Source of the DNA: Symbiodinium natans
Taxonomy: Eukaryota > Sar > Dinophyceae > Suessiales > Symbiodiniaceae
Assembly (NCBI GenBank): GCA_905221605.1
Contig: CAJNDS010002459.1
Coordinates: 240,501 to 304,500, forward strand
Reading direction: 5' to 3'
DNA: 64,000 nt
The notes beneath the pieces are model-generated. The model did no database searches. It saw only the letters and a program-made list of their open reading frames with translations, and had not been told where the DNA came from. This document shows positions 33,704 through 44,769 of this stretch, piece by piece. Each line of letters starts with the position of its first letter. Position 1 is the stretch's first letter. Position numbers and translations under genes: made by a program.

Positions 33704-34089
33704 ATGAGCTTCTATGGCAAGGGTAAAGGTTTGGTTGCCGAAAGTTCCTTTTGCATGACTGGAGACGGTGACGATGTGCCAGTGTTGCAGGTGATGGATG
33801 GAAAGGTGGCCCTGACTGGGGCTGGAAGGGTGCCGGTGCCTGGAAAGGCGGCTGGAAGGGCGACTGGAAAGGCGACTGGAAGGGCGACTGGAAGGGCGAC
33901 TGGAAGGGCGACTGGAAGGGCGACTGGAAGGGCGACTGGAAAGGCGACTGGAAAGGCGACTGGAAAGGCGACTGGAAGGGCGACTGGAAAGGTGGCAAAG
34001 GCACTTCTCCAAGCAGGTTTTGTTCAGGGCGCAATGCATCACTTCACACCTCTACATGGGCTGCCTGCCATACGAACTTGCTACAGTAG
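33704..34089 (+). CDS. Gly/Trp-rich protein with about 11 KGDW repeats
   Basis: ATG 33704 starts MSFYGK. A 68-bp GT-AG intron (33723-33790) joins G to DGWKGGPDWGWKGAGAWKGG, followed by 11 tandem WKGD units encoded by a 12-bp repeat (about 33860-33995), then WKGGKGTSPS. The frame stops at TAG 34087-34089, or splices earlier at AGCAG/GTTTTG (34016). The ATG-plus-intron model is favoured because MSFYGK...GDGWKG continues the same Gly/Lys/Trp composition across the junction. Gly/Trp/Lys-rich repeats recall RNA-binding low-complexity tails, but this is inference. Competing frames read ATGR or, on the other strand, FQSP repeats and are probably shadows. Both Lys codons (AAA and AAG) occur across units, so the copies are not all identical. 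Confidence 0.62.
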
Positions 34090-34359
34090 TGAGGGCAGCG
34101 GCGGATCGTAGGCAGGGAATGTTGGTTCTTCCTGGGATCACGCCGCGTCGCCACGGCACTCACGCTTGCAGCTGTGTCCACCTCGCAGGTTCAGCTCCTT
34201 CATCTGCGCGTTGTTCCATCCATGGTTGGAGGCTCAGACTTGTACCGCCAGCGACCGACAATCGAGCTGCAGAGCATCACATGAAGGCTATGGATCGCCT
34301 GCCTTGCTCGCAACCCACTCTAAACCTTACAACACATTTTTTCCACAAATGAAGCCCTG

Positions 34360-35325
34360 AGCAAAGCTAAACTCAGAAGAAGTCATACAGTACACTCGGT
34401 CTTGACATACCACCGGAGTGCACGCGGTCTTCACTGCGGGTCTCCCTTTCTTTGGCGCCTTTGGATCTTCCGCGTTGGGGGGGGCGCGCATGCCTGTTCT
34501 GTGCGCTAGGCTTGATGAAGTTGGATGCGATTCATGAAGCCCATTGAAGCCCGCTTGGCTTTAAAAAGAGGCCTGTCGAGTGTCGACGCAACAACAGCTT
34601 TCAAAGTGCTGGTCTGCATTGGTTGACCAGCAGCCGGGAGCGCGTCTTTGACATCATTTACGAAGATTGGCGGCTCGGAAAGACTGTGGAATGACGCCGG
34701 CGCAGCACTACAATGGTTAGTTAGTCTGCCTATGTGCACTGGGGTCCCCTGAAGGCGCGATGGCGTCGTATTGGCGGAAGAAACAGGAAGAAAAGCAATG
34801 ATGCACACCAAGTTGGCAGCCCTCTTCATGTGAGTTCTTCTGCCCTGATTTGGTCGTCATCGGCTCTCTCAGCAGCTCGTCGTTGCCTGCGAGAGGCGTT
34901 CTTGATTTTCAGCTTTGCCTCTCCAATCTTGTTGAGATTTCACAAGTTTCTATAATGTAGCAAAATTGTGTGTCAGTCCGTCCTCCAGCTTTTGCAACTC
35001 TCTCTTGCGCTAGCCATCGTTTGCATCTCACGTGCCTTTCCCCCTGTTTTGCTTCTCTGTTTTCATGCGCACCTCGTCCGATGCCCGGTCCCGTTACAAG
35101 CTGGTTGAGCATTTGGGCTGAAACAGCCGCTAGCCATCATCTTCGCAAGGTTTTGTGGATTTCGGATGATTTCAGCAGATGGGCTAGATGATGTCCTCGT
35201 GGAGTATCGGGGAGCCAGGGTGCTCTTAATTCGAAGACCGTAAAATATAGGACGTAGGACTCAAGGTTTAGGGCGTGTGGTTTTTTTGGGCTGAGGTGTC
35301 CCTATTCAAGGAACCATAAGGGATG
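34360..35325. other. Stretch without a supported gene
   Basis: No recognisable exon or repeat. Confidence 0.45.
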
Positions 35326-35385
35326 TGCACACATGTTTCCGAATCATTTTAGGAGGTCCCCTAGTTTCGCAAACCCCATATGGAG
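35326..35385. mobile_element. MITE-like element, copy 6 (truncated)
   Basis: Only CATGTTTCCGAAT, TTTTAGGAGGTCCCCT and the right end TTTCGCAAACCCCATATGG remain. Upstream flanking sequence has single TTTAGGG-like words. Confidence 0.65.
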
Positions 35386-35389
35386 ACCG

Positions 35390-36220
35390 CTTAGGTTCTC
35401 TCAATTGAGGGTGAAGAGTCTCCGACGTTCGTTTTCGGATTATGTTTTGTTTTTTTCTTCCGGAGTTGTTGCAGCAATATGATTATTATCACTGTTGCTA
35501 ATACGACGATCGTTATTATGCATGAATTCTTCAGCTTAGTAATACTTCTGTGACCAGTATGATGCCTAGACTCTCTAGCCAAGACCCTAAAGCCCTAAAC
35601 CCTGGATAATGCCTCCCTCTCCGCTCCCCCCCTCATGCGGTGACTAGATCTTCGCTTTTTCTTCAGGGTTTAGGGGTTTAGTTCTATGTCTCGTGTACGA
35701 GTTTTCGGCCGGGGCTTCACGAGAGCTGTTTTGAAAGCTGCAGTTTGAAGCTGGGAGACGCATCCGCAGGGAAAGCCGACTAATCGGCTGGTGGGGATGT
35801 GTTCTTGCTTCACACACGGACAGCATGCTTCTGCGTCCTTGTCCGTGAGCTTTTTTATGTGGTTGTGCAGGAGGTCGGAGGTCCTCGGCTTCAACTTCTA
35901 TAACGTAGCAATTGTACTAGTCCGTGCAAAGCCGGCAGAAGATGTCGCCACCGACTTTGCGCTTTTCGCGAAGGTTCTGATGTTATGCAGTATGGTTGCT
36001 CTTGAATAGGATGAACATACACAAGATTTTCTGCGAAGAGCGTATGGCTAGTTTTGGGACATCCATCATATGCAATATGCGGCCGATCTCGTGCTTTGGC
36101 TGCGTGTCTCGAATCTCGGTTGGCCCAGCTTGCCCCGCATGCTCAGGGATGCAGCGTGACCTCCTGTTCTTGGAGGACACATCGATGTCAGCTGTGTCGT
36201 TTCTTCTTTGGGTTTTGTTA
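35390..36220. other. Stretch with weak exon candidates
   Basis: A + frame at 35870-36009 (FNFYNVAIVLVRAKPAEDVA) may be coding. It is otherwise unassigned. Confidence 0.3.
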
Positions 36221-36223
36221 TTC

Positions 36224-36368
<145 letters not shown>

Positions 36369-36701
36369 TTTCAGTGCAATGTGCACGCTTGAGGATGATG
36401 GTGAGGGTGGCATGCGCTGCTTGGCGGCCTCTCCCTGCCCTGTCGGGCTGCTTGGCCGGGAAAGTTGATCAGCACCGGTTCAGCTGATCCATTCCTTTCT
36501 GGCATTTCAGCGCATGGGAGCCTAGGAGTCCAACACTCCAGTGTCTTAGAAGTGTGCTTTCAAGCTTTTAAGCTGCCCTGAGTGTGAGACCTTGTGCATG
36601 TTTTAGTGCCAAATTTTAAAACCCCAAGTTGGGCCTGTCCCATGGATGGCAGCTTCCTACCGCAGTCTGCCCTGGAAGGACAACAGCCACTCAAAGCCTG
36701 T

Positions 36702-37085
36702 CAGAACGTGTCGCGGCGGCGGCAGCAGCAGCTGCAATCAAGGAGAAGGAGAAGCCTGTGCCTCTGCATAGCATTGCAGTGAGCCGCATGCCCGTGGGCC
36801 CTTCAGGAGGCAGCCACCAACCAGAATGCGGGCGGGTTCATGCTCGGAGGCACCGTCCTACCTGGAGTGTCAAGTCTATCTGACAGCAAACCGTGTCAGA
36901 GGTGGCAAAGGCAAAGATGGTAAGGGCTGCCAAGGAGGCCAAGGAGGTACTCCTTGGCAGGTGCCAAGGCCACCGAAACCTATGTGACGCTCCGCAATCC
37001 AGCCATGGCAGCACTTGGGAGGCCTCCGCCGCCAGTGACTCCTACAGATGCCCTGCGTGAAAAGTTGTGGCTGGCGCCTCTATGA
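36702..37085 (+). CDS. Candidate exons, Ala/Lys-rich then Pro-rich terminal exon
   Basis: The piece ERVAAAAAAAAIKEKEK ends at a GCA/GTGAGC donor near 36780. The last exon 36969-37085 contains TETYVTLRNPAMAALGRPPP and ends KLWLAPL with TGA 37083-37085. A middle exon at about 36892-36950 has two credible frames (Lys/Ala-rich, or GGKGKDGKG-like) and is unresolved. No family is recognised. Confidence 0.42.
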
Positions 37086-37109
37086 GCACGCGGGAGGGAG
37101 AGGGGTTCA

Positions 37110-37320
37110 GGAGAGCCGGCTCTGGTGTGTGTGTGTGTGTACCCCCACCCCCTTAAAAATGTAAAATTGGGGAGGGGGCGCATAATTGTAAGCGCTTTTA
37201 CTTTACAATTTTGCATAACTGGCACCCGAGGAGTGCCGCAAATCACGGGGGCCCAAAATGTAAATTACAATTTTAGCATCCCCCCCCTCTTTGGGGGTGG
37301 GTGTGTGTGTGTGAGATCCT
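37110..37320. other. Non-coding spacer with GT runs and A/T-rich segments
   Basis: Two short (GT) runs flank C- and G-rich runs and repeated TGTAAA/ACAATTTT words. No gene is seen. Confidence 0.5.
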
Positions 37321-37326
37321 AGGTCA

Positions 37327-37923
37327 GGAGGCTGTGGTTCGAGTGGCAGCTTGGGGCCGGGAACTTGAGACAGGCTATCGCCAGCACATGAGTTCTGCAC
37401 TGCTTATCAAGCCAGGCCTTCGCACAGCTTTGTGTCCGCACATTGATATGGTGTTCCTAGGTTGAAGACGCTGTCGAAGCCTCCGTCGCAGGATCCACAG
37501 ATGCTCCTTGGCTTCCGAAAGCAGAGGATCATGCTGATTCTGCCCTTCCCTTATGCGACTGCCAGACCGGCAAATCGAGGCCTTTGGATTTCCCACCGCC
37601 CCCACCTGCCTGGGATGCCTGGGGAGCTGGGCCAACTCCAGCTCCAACTCCACCAGCCATTCGCCCCAGGAAAAGCGAACTTGCAATAGTGGCTCTGAAG
37701 TGTTTTCAAGAACCCCAAGCTGGCATTGTTCATCAACATGGTGCCCAGGCCTACACAGCGCCACCGGCATCTGCATATACGACTCCGCCACCCAACTGGC
37801 AGCTGCCCAAGATGGGCTGCTTAGCAAGCTGGGCCCTTGGTGTGGCGGCTGAGGTACAGTGGCTGGAACCCGGCTGCAGCAGCCGCGTGGGGTTGGCCTG
37901 GCTACGGGATGTGCGCTGCCTAG
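37327..37923 (+). CDS. Pro/Trp-rich protein, two to three exons
   Basis: After GGTCAG, exon 37327 onward reads AVVRVAAWGRELETGYRQHM and ALLIKPGLRT. A second exon after TTCCTAG (37461) reads VEDAVEASVAGSTDAPWLPK, then LDFPPPPPAWDAWGAGPTPA and ends in TTPPPNWQ near 37801. A GC-AG intron (37802-37853) would join in phase to YSGWNPAAAAAWGWPGYGM, stop TAG 37921-37923. The junction between the first two exons is uncertain (a 34-bp GC-AG intron would fit). The Pro-rich and Trp/Gly/Ala composition suggests a low-complexity interaction protein. No family is assigned. Confidence 0.5.
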
Positions 37924-38160
37924 CGATAGAATGAAGCTTCATGCCATGTGGTCGGTTCAGGTGGAAAATGTGGAAAGTTGGACTGCTGGAGACGCGTCTC
38001 CACTTTTCCTCCTTCATAATGACCATGAATCCATTTGATCCCCTGCTTTACCTTGTGAATTCCGGAACGTGGGAGCATGCAAGGGCGAGGGGTGGCTTGT
38101 ACACAATCAGGAGTCATTTGCTTTGGTCGCTTCTTGCAGTAGCTGTATGATCCTTTCGCA

Positions 38161-38216
38161 TTGCATTGTGTGTGTGTGTGTGCGCGTGTGTCAAGACCGG
38201 GGGGGGGGGGAGGTAG
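38161..38216. repeat. (GT)n plus poly-G
   Basis: A short GT run at 38168-38190 and a 13-G run at 38199-38211. Confidence 0.9.
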
Positions 38217-38299
38217 TTTGAGACGAACATTTGTAAGTTTGACACACAACAAGCGCTCCCAGAGTCCCCCCAACGGGACCATCATTCAGCGAACCGAGG

Positions 38300-41200
38300 C
38301 CGCCTGCTCCCAAAGCGTCCAGCTCCTCTTCCTCCAGCTCTTCATCCTCAGACTCCGAGGACTCCAGTTCACTCTCCGAAACATCCCCAAACCCCAAACA
38401 CCAAACCCCAAACCCTAAACCCTAAACCCTAAACCCTAAACCCTGAACCCGAAACCTTAAACCCTGAACCCAAAACCCCAAGTTGCTCTTCCGCAGCGGA
38501 TTCCGCTGTGACTGGAGGACAAAGGTCGCAGACTCGGAGCAGCCTTGCAGCCATGGAGGTGTCTGAAAGCCATGGGCACCTAAGGTGCCAAAGCCGAGAA
38601 GGAGGTCAAGAAGGATGACAGGAAGGCCCTGCTTGCAGCACGATCTCACGATCGCAGTCTGGGGAACTTGACCTCACGAAAGGTAGGCAGAGTGGCCGCC
38701 AAGAGCAAGGCCAGAAAAGTTTTGCCAGCTCATTGTGGCTGAGATCCTCAACTTCGTGCAAGTCTAGTGGACTTAGTGCAGGCAGAAACCCGAAAAGCTG
38801 CCGCTGAAGCTGTTGCGGCTAAACTGGAAGAGGCTGCCGTGGAAAGCACAACTGCTGCTGGGTTTCAGGTTGATGATGTCATGTGTCATGAATACTCATG
38901 ATTCGTCCTCTTGGCATCAGAGGGCATGCCACATGCGCCTTGAGGTGGATAAGGCCGCGAAAGCGGCAAGCTCGCAGGCTGCGCAGGCCGCGCTGACCCA
39001 GCCGCGCTTTTGGGAGTTTCGGAGAGCCTGCGCTCGCGCAGGTTAATGGTGCCGAGGCGCCAGGAGCCGAAGACGAGAATGGCCCCCCAAAGGAAGAAAA
39101 GAAGTCCAAAAAGGACAAGAAGACAAAATCGAAGATGACCGCCGAAGAGAAAGCTGCCAAGAAGGCCTGTGCTGCATGTTGTTCCTAGCTTCTTTGCCCA
39201 TGTAGTAGCGGCAGCAGTTTGTCGTTAGAGGTCTGCGAGAGCGTGAGTTTGGGTTTGGACAGTGAAGGGTTTCTCGTATGCTTGTCGAGGCATTGGTAGT
39301 TGTCAGCCTTGTGATTCTGCAGCTATTTGAAGACAATGACAAGGACTCCAAGGGCGTAGCAGCGAGAATGAGGCCCTGTCAAGGGCCTTCTGCCGCCGCT
39401 GCGGTCGTTCCGTTGGTTTGTTTGGATTGCGCGGTCTTGGTGTGGCTCGCCGCTTTCACGAAGCAAGGTGTTCTGCGGCACCTCCAGCTGCGACAGAGAT
39501 AGCGACCACTGAAGCCGGCAGCGGCAAAGCCCTGCTTCCGCAGGTGGATCGCACGGTGGACATGACCAAGCTGTCATGGGAGTGCATGATCCAAATGCTT
39601 TTTATGAGCAAGGACGAGCTGACGCGGCTTCACGCGGAACATCCGGAGCTTTGCGCAGAAGTCCTCCATTGTGTTGTAGTGACCTGGAGACCAGGCTCCT
39701 TTGCCGGAGCGCCGTTGCGCCCCGCCCTGGGGCTGGGTCCTGCTGGTCAGGAGTGCGCCGTCAAAATCATGGGCAAGGCGCCCCACAGCCCCACATGCCG
39801 GCGATGACCGAGCAGAGAGTTGCATTCGAGTGGCTCGACAACGAGCTGGTGAAGTCAGGGCAATTCGACGATATGGTTGACTTTGGCCAAGACCTGCGCG
39901 ACGTTGCCCTTGAGAGATGTCTGCAGTTGCAGCAAGAAGCACGTCGGGGGTATCCTTTGCCAGTCTCACCCGTCTTGCGCAAGACATCTGACAGGAGTCT
40001 TTCCGGAACCCCCGTGAACGTTAGACTTGGACATGGCTTGCCTTTCACCCGCGCAACAGCAAGGTCGCGAGCGAGAGACTGGCCTGTGCTGCATGTTGTG
40101 TCTTTGTTCCTTTGCTCACGCAGGAGTAGGCGTCAGCGCGTGTGAACTAAGAGATTTGAGGGCGCAGTGATCGCAATGGATCATCCCGTCAAGCACAAAG
40201 GGCATGGCCCATGACCGTGCGTTCTCCCATGACGCCTCGTGATGCATTTGAGATGTGGGCATTGGTAGAGTCACACACCATCTTTCTGCACACTCGCAGT
40301 TCCAGGTCAGAGCCTGGCGCAACAGCGTGTAGATTGTCAGCCTTGTGATTCTGCAGCTATTTGAAGATAATGATAAGGACTCCAAGGGCGTAGCAGCGAG
40401 AATGAGGCCCTGTCAAAGGGCCTTCTGCGGCCGCTGCGGTCGTTCCGTTGGTTTGTTTGGATTGCACGGTCTTGGTATGGCTCGCCGCTTTCACGAAGCA
40501 AGGTGTTCTGCGGCACCTCCAGCTGCGACAGAGATAGCGACCACTGAAGCCGGCAGCGGCAAAGCCCTGCTTCCGCAGGTGGATCGCACGGTGGACATGA
40601 CCAAGCTGTCATGGGAGTGCATGATCCAAATGCTTTTTATGAGCAAGGACGAGCTGACGCGGCTTCATGCGGAACATCCGGAGCTTTGCGCAGAAGTCCT
40701 CCATTGTGTTGTAGTGACCTGGAGACCAGGCTCCTTTGCCGGAGCGCCGTTACGCCCCGCCCTGGGGCTGGGTCCTGCTGGTCAGGAGTGCACCGTCAAA
40801 ATCATGGGCAAGGCGCCCCGCAGCCCCACATGCCGGCGATTTAACGAGCTGGTGAAGTCAGGGCAATTCGACGACATGGTTGACTTTGGCCAAGACCTGC
40901 GCGACGTTGCCCTTGAGAGATGTCTGCAGTTGCAGCAAGAAGCACGTCGGGGGTATCCTTTGCCAGTCTCACCCGTCTTGCGCAAGACATCTGACAGGAG
41001 TCTTTCCGGAACCCCGTGAACGTTAGCTTTCACCCGCGCAACAGCAAGGTCGCGAGCGAGAGACTGGCCTGTGCTGCATGTTGTGTCTTTGTTCCTTTGC
41101 TCACGCAGGAGTAGGCGTCAGCGCGTGTGAACTAAGAGATTTGAGGGCGCAGTGATCGCAATGGATCATCCCGTCAAGCACAAAGGGCATGGCCCATGAC

Positions 41201-42710
41201 CGTGCGTTCTCCCATGATGCCTCGTAATGCATTTGAGATGTGGGCATCGGTAGAGTCACACATCGTCTTGCTGCACACTCGCAGTTCCAGGTCAGAGCCT
41301 GGCGCAACAGCGTGTAGATTGTCAGCCTAGTGACTCTGCAGCTATTTGAAGACAATGATAAGGACTCCAAGGGCGTAGCAGCGAGAATGAGGCCCTGTCA
41401 AAGGGCCTTCTGCCGCCGCTGCGGTCGTTCCGTTGGTTTGTTTGGATTGCACGGTCTTGGTGTGGCTCGCCGCTTTCACGAAGCAAGGTGTTCTGCGGCA
41501 CCTCCAGCTGCGACAGAGATAGCGACCACTGAAGCCGGCAGCGGCAAAGCCCTGCTTCCGCAGGTGGATCGCACGGTGGACATGACCAAGCTGTCATGGG
41601 AGTGCATGATCCAAATGCTTTTTATGAGCAAGGACGAGCTGACGCGGCTTCATGCGGAACATCCGGAGCTTTGCGCAGAAGTCCCCCATTGTGTTGTAGT
41701 GACCTGGAGACCAGGCTCCTTTGCCGGAGCGCCGTTGCGCCCCGCCCTGGGGCTGGGTCCTGCTGGTCAGGAGTGCACCGTCAAAATCATGGGCAAGGCG
41801 CCCCACAGCCCCACATGCCGGCGATGACCGAGCAGAGCGTTTCATTCGAGTGGCTCGACAACGAGCTGGTGAAGTCAGGGCAATTCGACGAAACGGTTGA
41901 CTTTGGCCAAGACCTGCGCGACGTTGCCCTTGAGAGATGTCTGAAGTTGCAGCAAGAAGTAGCACGCCGCATCGGGTCGGGGGTAGCAAGCCGTGGCGGG
42001 GGTTAAAGCCTTTCCCGTCTCACCCGTCTTGCACAAAGCATCTGACTGGAGTCTCCCCGGAAACCTCCGAGGGACTTGGACATGGCTTGCCTTTCACCCG
42101 CACAAAAGCAAGGTAGCGAGCAAAGGGTTTGCCAGGTGTATAAAGTCGTGGGTGCACGCACGCATGTGGACGCACGCGCGCATGCCTGTGCACACGCAAG
42201 CAGGCCAAAGAGAAGGATGCGGAGCGGAGTAAGTCAAGAAAGAAGAGTGATGCCCGGCGCTCCAAGAGCAAGTCCAGGAAGGAAACGGCTTCCAAAGAAG
42301 CCGGGGCAGAGGACAGATGGGTAGAACTCATGAATTCATGTTCCTTTCGTGTTCTTGAAAAAGTTGGCTATAATCGTTTGTGGCCATATTCATTTTGACA
42401 AACTTGCTGAACTCTGCTAAGAGCTGATTCCCGACCGTTGCCAGAGGACGCTGAAGCCAGCAAGGATGGAAAGCAAAAGCCTCTTGGCATCAATTCCACA
42501 GGAAAACATGGAAGAACAACTAAGAACTACGATGGTCGAGGCTTTGTGTGTCTTTCCAGGTCACGAAGACGCAAGCGCGGAGACTCGTCGGCGGGCTCCC
42601 CAAATCAAGTTCCATCAAATGAAAGTTCCCATCAAGTGTTTCCCCAGGCCAGTCAAAGCTATTCCACTGAGCGAAGGAGACACAAGAGACGAAGGCGTAG
42701 GCGGCGGTAG
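38300..42710 (+). CDS. Lys/Arg/Ser-rich protein with triplicated exon pair
   Basis: Exons on one strand, mostly phase 0. A poly-Ser/SDSED exon (38300-38395) precedes a telomeric array. A Lys-rich piece lies at about 38590-38690. 38767-38868 reads AETRKAAAEAVAAKLEEAAV. 38945 onward reads VDKAAKAASS. 39042-39164 reads EEKKSKKDKKTKSK then MTAEEKAAKK, with a GC donor. Then comes exon a (39 codons, TKLSWECMIQMLFMSKDELT) plus exon b (41 codons, FEWLDNELVKSGQFDDMVDF), repeated three times. 42201-42311 reads QAKEKDAERSKSRKKSDARR. 42447 onward ends in TERRRHKRRRRRRR, stop TAG 42708-42710. This is an SR-like basic composition with a nuclear role likely (inference). The a/b domain is not one I recognise. 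The start is unknown. Whether the poly-Ser exon belongs here is uncertain. Confidence 0.55.
38397..38477. repeat. Telomeric array, CCCTAAA orientation
   Basis: About 11 units with CCCGAAA/CCCAAAA variants, directly after the poly-Ser exon. Confidence 0.93.
39165..40082 (+). repeat. Tandem unit copy 1 (exons a1, b1)
   Basis: The unit starts at GCCTGTGCTGCATGTTG, which is also the intron start after ...EKAAKK. Exon a1 is 39544-39660 and exon b1 is 39816-39938, separated by a 155-bp GT-AG intron. Exon b1 ends at a GC donor (GAA/GCACG). The 5' part (39180-39295) differs from copies 2 and 3. Confidence 0.9.
40083..41066 (+). repeat. Tandem unit copy 2 (exon b acceptor deleted)
   Basis: 984 bp, nearly identical to copy 1. 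Exon a2 is 40579-40695. A 34-bp stretch carrying the acceptor and the first codons of exon b is replaced by TT (near 40840), and a second deletion of about 18 bp lies near 41027. The net effect is one open frame (40345-41019) running through the former intron. Confidence 0.92.
41067..42115 (+). repeat. Tandem unit copy 3 (exons a3, b3)
   Basis: Exon a3 is 41564-41680 and exon b3 is 41836-41958, with the acceptor intact. Exon b3 ends GAA/GTAGC, a GT donor where copies 1 and 2 have GC. The similarity fades after the AAGCAAGGTAGCGAGC at 42107-42122. Confidence 0.9.
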
Positions 42711-42859
42711 GTGCACTTCCGCAGCAATACCTTGTCTCACCTTAGGTTTGTCACGTGCAAGGATTGCCAAGGACACCCGCATCGAATCACATCGAACTGT
42801 ATGGTTTCAGCGCTTGAACCACAAGTTGACAGGCTGTTGTTCTAACACGTAAATATATA

Positions 42860-43370
42860 TATCTCGGACTCCAACTGCACGCCCAGCAGCTTGAAACTAA
42901 AAAGTCAGGAGCGCGTGCAGCATCCGACGCGTTTCTTTTGCCATGTCATCTCAACATCACTCAGGGGTCCCCGGGGTTGCGTGTAGATATTCAGACTTGA
43001 AGGAGAAAATCGCAACGGAAGAGAGCACTCCACCGACCAGCGCCCTGGCGCAAGAGTCAAGAGAGAAAGCTGTCAACCCCCCAAACCAGAAAGGCTAAGA
43101 CCATGTGACCTCTCTATGCGCATTCCTTCTACAAGTGGGGGGTCCCAAAAAAAGGGACACTAGTTGGGAACAAACTCAATTTGACGGTGCAAGGTGCCGG
43201 AGAGGGAGATGATTCCACGATGCTGCAGCACCTCAAGGTGCAGAGTCCGAGCGGGTTTCTAACGGGGATGAGGGTAAGCAGCTCCTTAACAAAACCATGA
43301 TAGCTCTTGTGGGTTCCTTATGAGGCCTTATTTTTCCGTCCCTTGTACGGGGGTTGGGTAGTTCAGAGTT
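42860..43370. other. Spacer between genes
   Basis: No recognisable exon. GGGGTCCC/GGGACAC words at 43136-43165 resemble fragments of the MITE core. Confidence 0.4.
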
Positions 43371-43374
43371 CTTC

Positions 43375-44765
43375 ATGCTTGGGGCGGCGCGCTGTTTGGA
43401 GGATGACCGTTGGGTGATCAACTTGCTGTATGACGGCGAGTGCCCATCTTGCATGAAGCAGGCGCGACACTTTACAACCGAGCAGCTGACATCCTTCACA
43501 AGCTGCTCCAGCGCAGGTAGAATTCTTGCAGAAGCGCATGGACGAGAACCCGGAGTATGAGGGCCTCGTCGCTCTGACCGATCTGCATGCTCCAGGTGCG
43601 GTGATCCACAGCTGCTGAAAGGTAGTTGAGCATCATGCCATGACCGCCTCGGTAGCTGGCAACATCTGGCAACCAACCCTTCGGTAGCAGCACTCAGAAG
43701 CATGTATGAGGCGAGTCGGTAGTCGGCAACAAGACAGACTAGATGCTCTCCTCCACAAGCAACACGTGCTCTGTGCAGACTACGATCCTGAGCTTTGTGG
43801 CGGAGTTGTATTCGAGGAGCTTACAAGCTTTCATGCTAATGTCACATCGCCTTGCTTTCTTTTTTGGGCAGCTTGGGGTTGGCTCCGCTTGGTTGATGTT
43901 CACTCAAGACGGGTGTGAATGAAGGTTGATAGTCGAATCCCAACACTGCTCACTTGTACGGTCCCGGTCCTTCAGTGCAGTGCTGATTCAACGATGCGCA
44001 ACGAATCCCGAATGGTGTTATCAAAAGCGACTTTGAAGTGCTTCTTGGTGACATTGAGTTGTCCAGCGGACTCGCTCGTTGAAATCAGCTACTTCTGCAG
44101 CTGCGCTTCGTAGGATGCGCTTAGGGACCTGCCGGGGCTGTGCCACTTGTTGAGGACGGCATGCGACACATTCATGCAGTGACACGAGATGGAGAGGCCC
44201 CGAGTGCAAGTTCAGCATCCTTCTTGCCCAATGCCCGTGTGATTTGCCTCGGCTCATGAGTTAGATCAGCGTGCAAGCCGCCTTGGCCAACAAAGTGCTC
44301 GGTGGAAGAAGTAAGTACGAACGCGGACCCGAAAGCCGGTGCTTGAAAGCCAATGTGGGGGTTCGCTGCAAGCTAAAGCGGAACACAGAGGCGGTCGGAG
44401 TGCCTCGGAGTCACGCGTGTCGCATGTCTCGGCCACCTCGGCCTAGCTTTCGTCCTTTGCAGATGGTCGAGTCAGTCGTGCAGTCATGCGCAGTCTGCGT
44501 GACAGTCTGCACCACAGATGTTTGTGAGGTCATCGCAGGCATGGACGTCTTCCGCAGAATCTACAGCATAGTCGGGATGCAGTGGGTGCGCTTTGCTGTG
44601 CAAGTTTGTGCAAGTTTGTGCAGATTTGTGCCATGCTTCCATGTGTTGGCTCATGACGGATGGACTGTCTCCGCATTGTCGGCTTCTGGGTTCAAGTTTG
44701 CAGCTCACAGCAGAGACCATCTGCCAGGCCTAGTTGACATGTATGAAGTGGCAGTCCAGCTCTAG
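43375..44765 (+). CDS. DCC-family (DUF393) thiol-disulfide protein, five or six exons
   Basis: Exons join in phase. 43375-43461 (WVINLLYDGECPSCMKQ) ends at GC. 43517-43595 (VEFLQKRMDENPEYEGLVAL then TDLHAP) ends at GT. 43779-43816 (YDPELCGGVVFE, a 38-bp exon) ends at GA. 44155-44205 (DGMRHIHAVTRDGEAPS) ends at GC (GCAAGT). 44529 to about 44603 (VIAGMDVFRRIYSIVGMQWV) ends at GT. A last piece near 44712-44765 (LPGLVDMYEVAVQL) ends with TAG. The order DGxCPxC ... IHAV-DG ... GMDVFRRIY-VG matches the DCC/DUF393 family, predicted thiol-disulfide oxidoreductases with a CxxC-type site. Cys of CPSC are the candidate redox pair. ATG 43375 is the first in frame; an upstream exon or transit peptide cannot be excluded. 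Confidence 0.85.
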
Positions 44766-44769
44766 TAGA

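Noticed and set aside
33558-34042. Minus-strand FQSP-repeat and + strand ATGR-repeat frames
   Set aside because: Alternative readings of the 12-bp repeat. The WKGD frame links to an ATG through a phase-correct intron and has matching flanks.
38191-38397. Minus-strand acidic frame (SESEDEELEEEELDALG)
   Set aside because: It is the complement of the poly-Ser/SDSED + frame. The + reading fits strand, neighbouring Lys-rich exons and the similar exon at 30947.
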